DNA from: Pyrocephalus nanus
Lineage: Eukaryota; Chordata; Aves; Passeriformes; Tyrannidae
Direction: 5' to 3'
NCBI GenBank assembly: GCA_038380795.1
Contig: CM076274.1
Span: 16,338,027-16,402,026 of the forward strand
DNA: 64,000 bases
The notes under the pieces: generated by a model
Told to the model about the DNA's origin: nothing
The model's input: the letters and a program-made list of their open reading frames with translations, nothing else
The model's database searches: none
Made by a program: the position numbers and the translations under genes
Shown: in pieces, positions 63,001-64,000 of the stretch
Layout of the letters: every line of letters starts with the position of its first letter
How positions within the stretch are numbered: position 1 is the stretch's first letter

Positions 63001-64000
63001 TTTGAGCTTCCTATCAAACAGTATTTTCTTGTCAGCTACTCAGTAGCACTCATTATATTCATCCATGCACCCAGGTAGAGTGTTTTTACAAGAGCACAGA
63101 AATCAGCAGCCTCTGCTCAGATGAGCTTATGCTTATTAAACTGAGAGAGAGAAGTGTCTTGGTGAGGAAATGATAGACTAGTTCAGGAGAAACAACAGGG
63201 AGAAATCTGGGCAATATTTTTGCTAGGAAAGCAATGTTTTATATGTTGCTGTTGGCTTTGTTTTCTTATTACACATAAACATTCCAAACCTGGACCTCAA
63301 GTTCTCTAAATATTTCACTCAAGTCTGGACAATATTTCAAGAGACAGCTTTTGACCTTGTCACTGCTTTAACCCTTGCATGGTTGCAAACAGAGGGGTTC
63401 CTCATTCTAGGCATAGGTGGTGTGAAAAAGGGTTTTTTCATGGTTTTTTTCTGCTCTTCATCTTTCCTTAAAGTACCTCATACATGAGATCAAACTGGTC
63501 ATAGAAAACTAACAAGAAGGTACAGTCTCATTGCCTCCATCTATACTGGCATAAATCATCACTCTTCATTCTACTTTAAACTTTAAAAATTATTATTTAG
63601 CCTAAGATATTAAAAAAAAAAAAATTGTTCTGGTTGTTCTTTCTCCTTCTGTAAAGGTAAGATGAATCTCAAATACCTAAGCACCTTTTGAGTGTTTATA
63701 AAGGCATAACTACAAAATAATATTTTATTATATGTTCATCATTATTTATCCTTGTAATATATTATTTTCCTTCCCATATACCTGTTCTTGGTGATCCAGG
63801 CAAACAAGTTATGCAGACCATGAATGTAAATAATTTTTCATATGAGAGATGAGTGGTTTTTGCTGTATCTCATACCTGGCGGGTCGGGTCCAGTTCTCCA
63901 CAGAAATGTTATGAAGTTGTTCTGGTGGGACCACTCATACAGTCATGTTTTACCAGTTTGGAAAGCACAGACACAGAAAATTCTTACAATGAAGCCATGC
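60044..64000. other. Gene-free stretch
   Basis: No gene recognised. A 109-codon plus-strand frame at 61,372-61,701 has no family resemblance. An A14 run lies at 63,611-63,624. A 9-bp inverted repeat with a 30-base spacer near 60,330-60,377 is within chance expectation. Confidence 0.65.

Overview
This window looks like bird nuclear DNA that contains no recognisable gene. The main organism evidence is a segment near 14.29-14.45 kb that reads as the 3' end of an avian-type CR1 LINE. A second CR1 piece lies at 28.46-28.75 kb, and shorter tail remnants are likely near 37.3 kb and 18.4 kb. The rest fits a bird intergenic or long-intron region: AT-rich, few CpGs, very few interspersed repeats, many A or T runs, and repeated A/C-only low-complexity tracts. 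A songbird is my guess from those tracts, but I cannot establish the species.

No open reading frame exceeds about 123 codons. None of the frames I read shows a recognisable family, and I saw no rRNA, tRNA, CRISPR or bacterial-type feature. I therefore call no CDS. Two segments have near-ideal splice signals on both sides and one open frame: 21,900-22,006 on the plus strand and 24,735-24,837 on the minus strand. They could be exons of unannotated or non-coding transcripts, or chance pseudo-exons.

Layout:
- 1-7.1 kb: unique AT-rich sequence with T/G and A/C tracts.
- 7.1-8.0 kb: a more GC-rich block that ends in AATAAA plus A13 and is bracketed by a two-part direct repeat, so possibly an old retrocopy of an mRNA 3' end. 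It contains an 11-bp perfect hairpin.
- 8-14.3 kb: unique.
- 14.3-28.5 kb: CR1 tail, a 12-bp-arm palindrome, the two candidate exons, an ancient SINE/LINE-like fragment near 23.5 kb, and a GC-rich block beside T22 near 26.9 kb.
- 28.5-43.5 kb: a CR1 fragment, three large A/C tracts, a pyrimidine-rich tandem repeat, and a second retrocopy-like segment at 41.46-42.00 kb with an 11-bp flanking repeat.
- 43.5-64 kb: mostly unique sequence with clusters of homeodomain-type AT cores, a 22-bp palindrome, and a strong 52-nt hairpin at 59.52 kb.

I did not find a convincing new multi-gene system. The most checkable leads are the 59.52 kb hairpin, the two retrocopy-like segments, the two candidate exons and the 17.3 kb palindrome.
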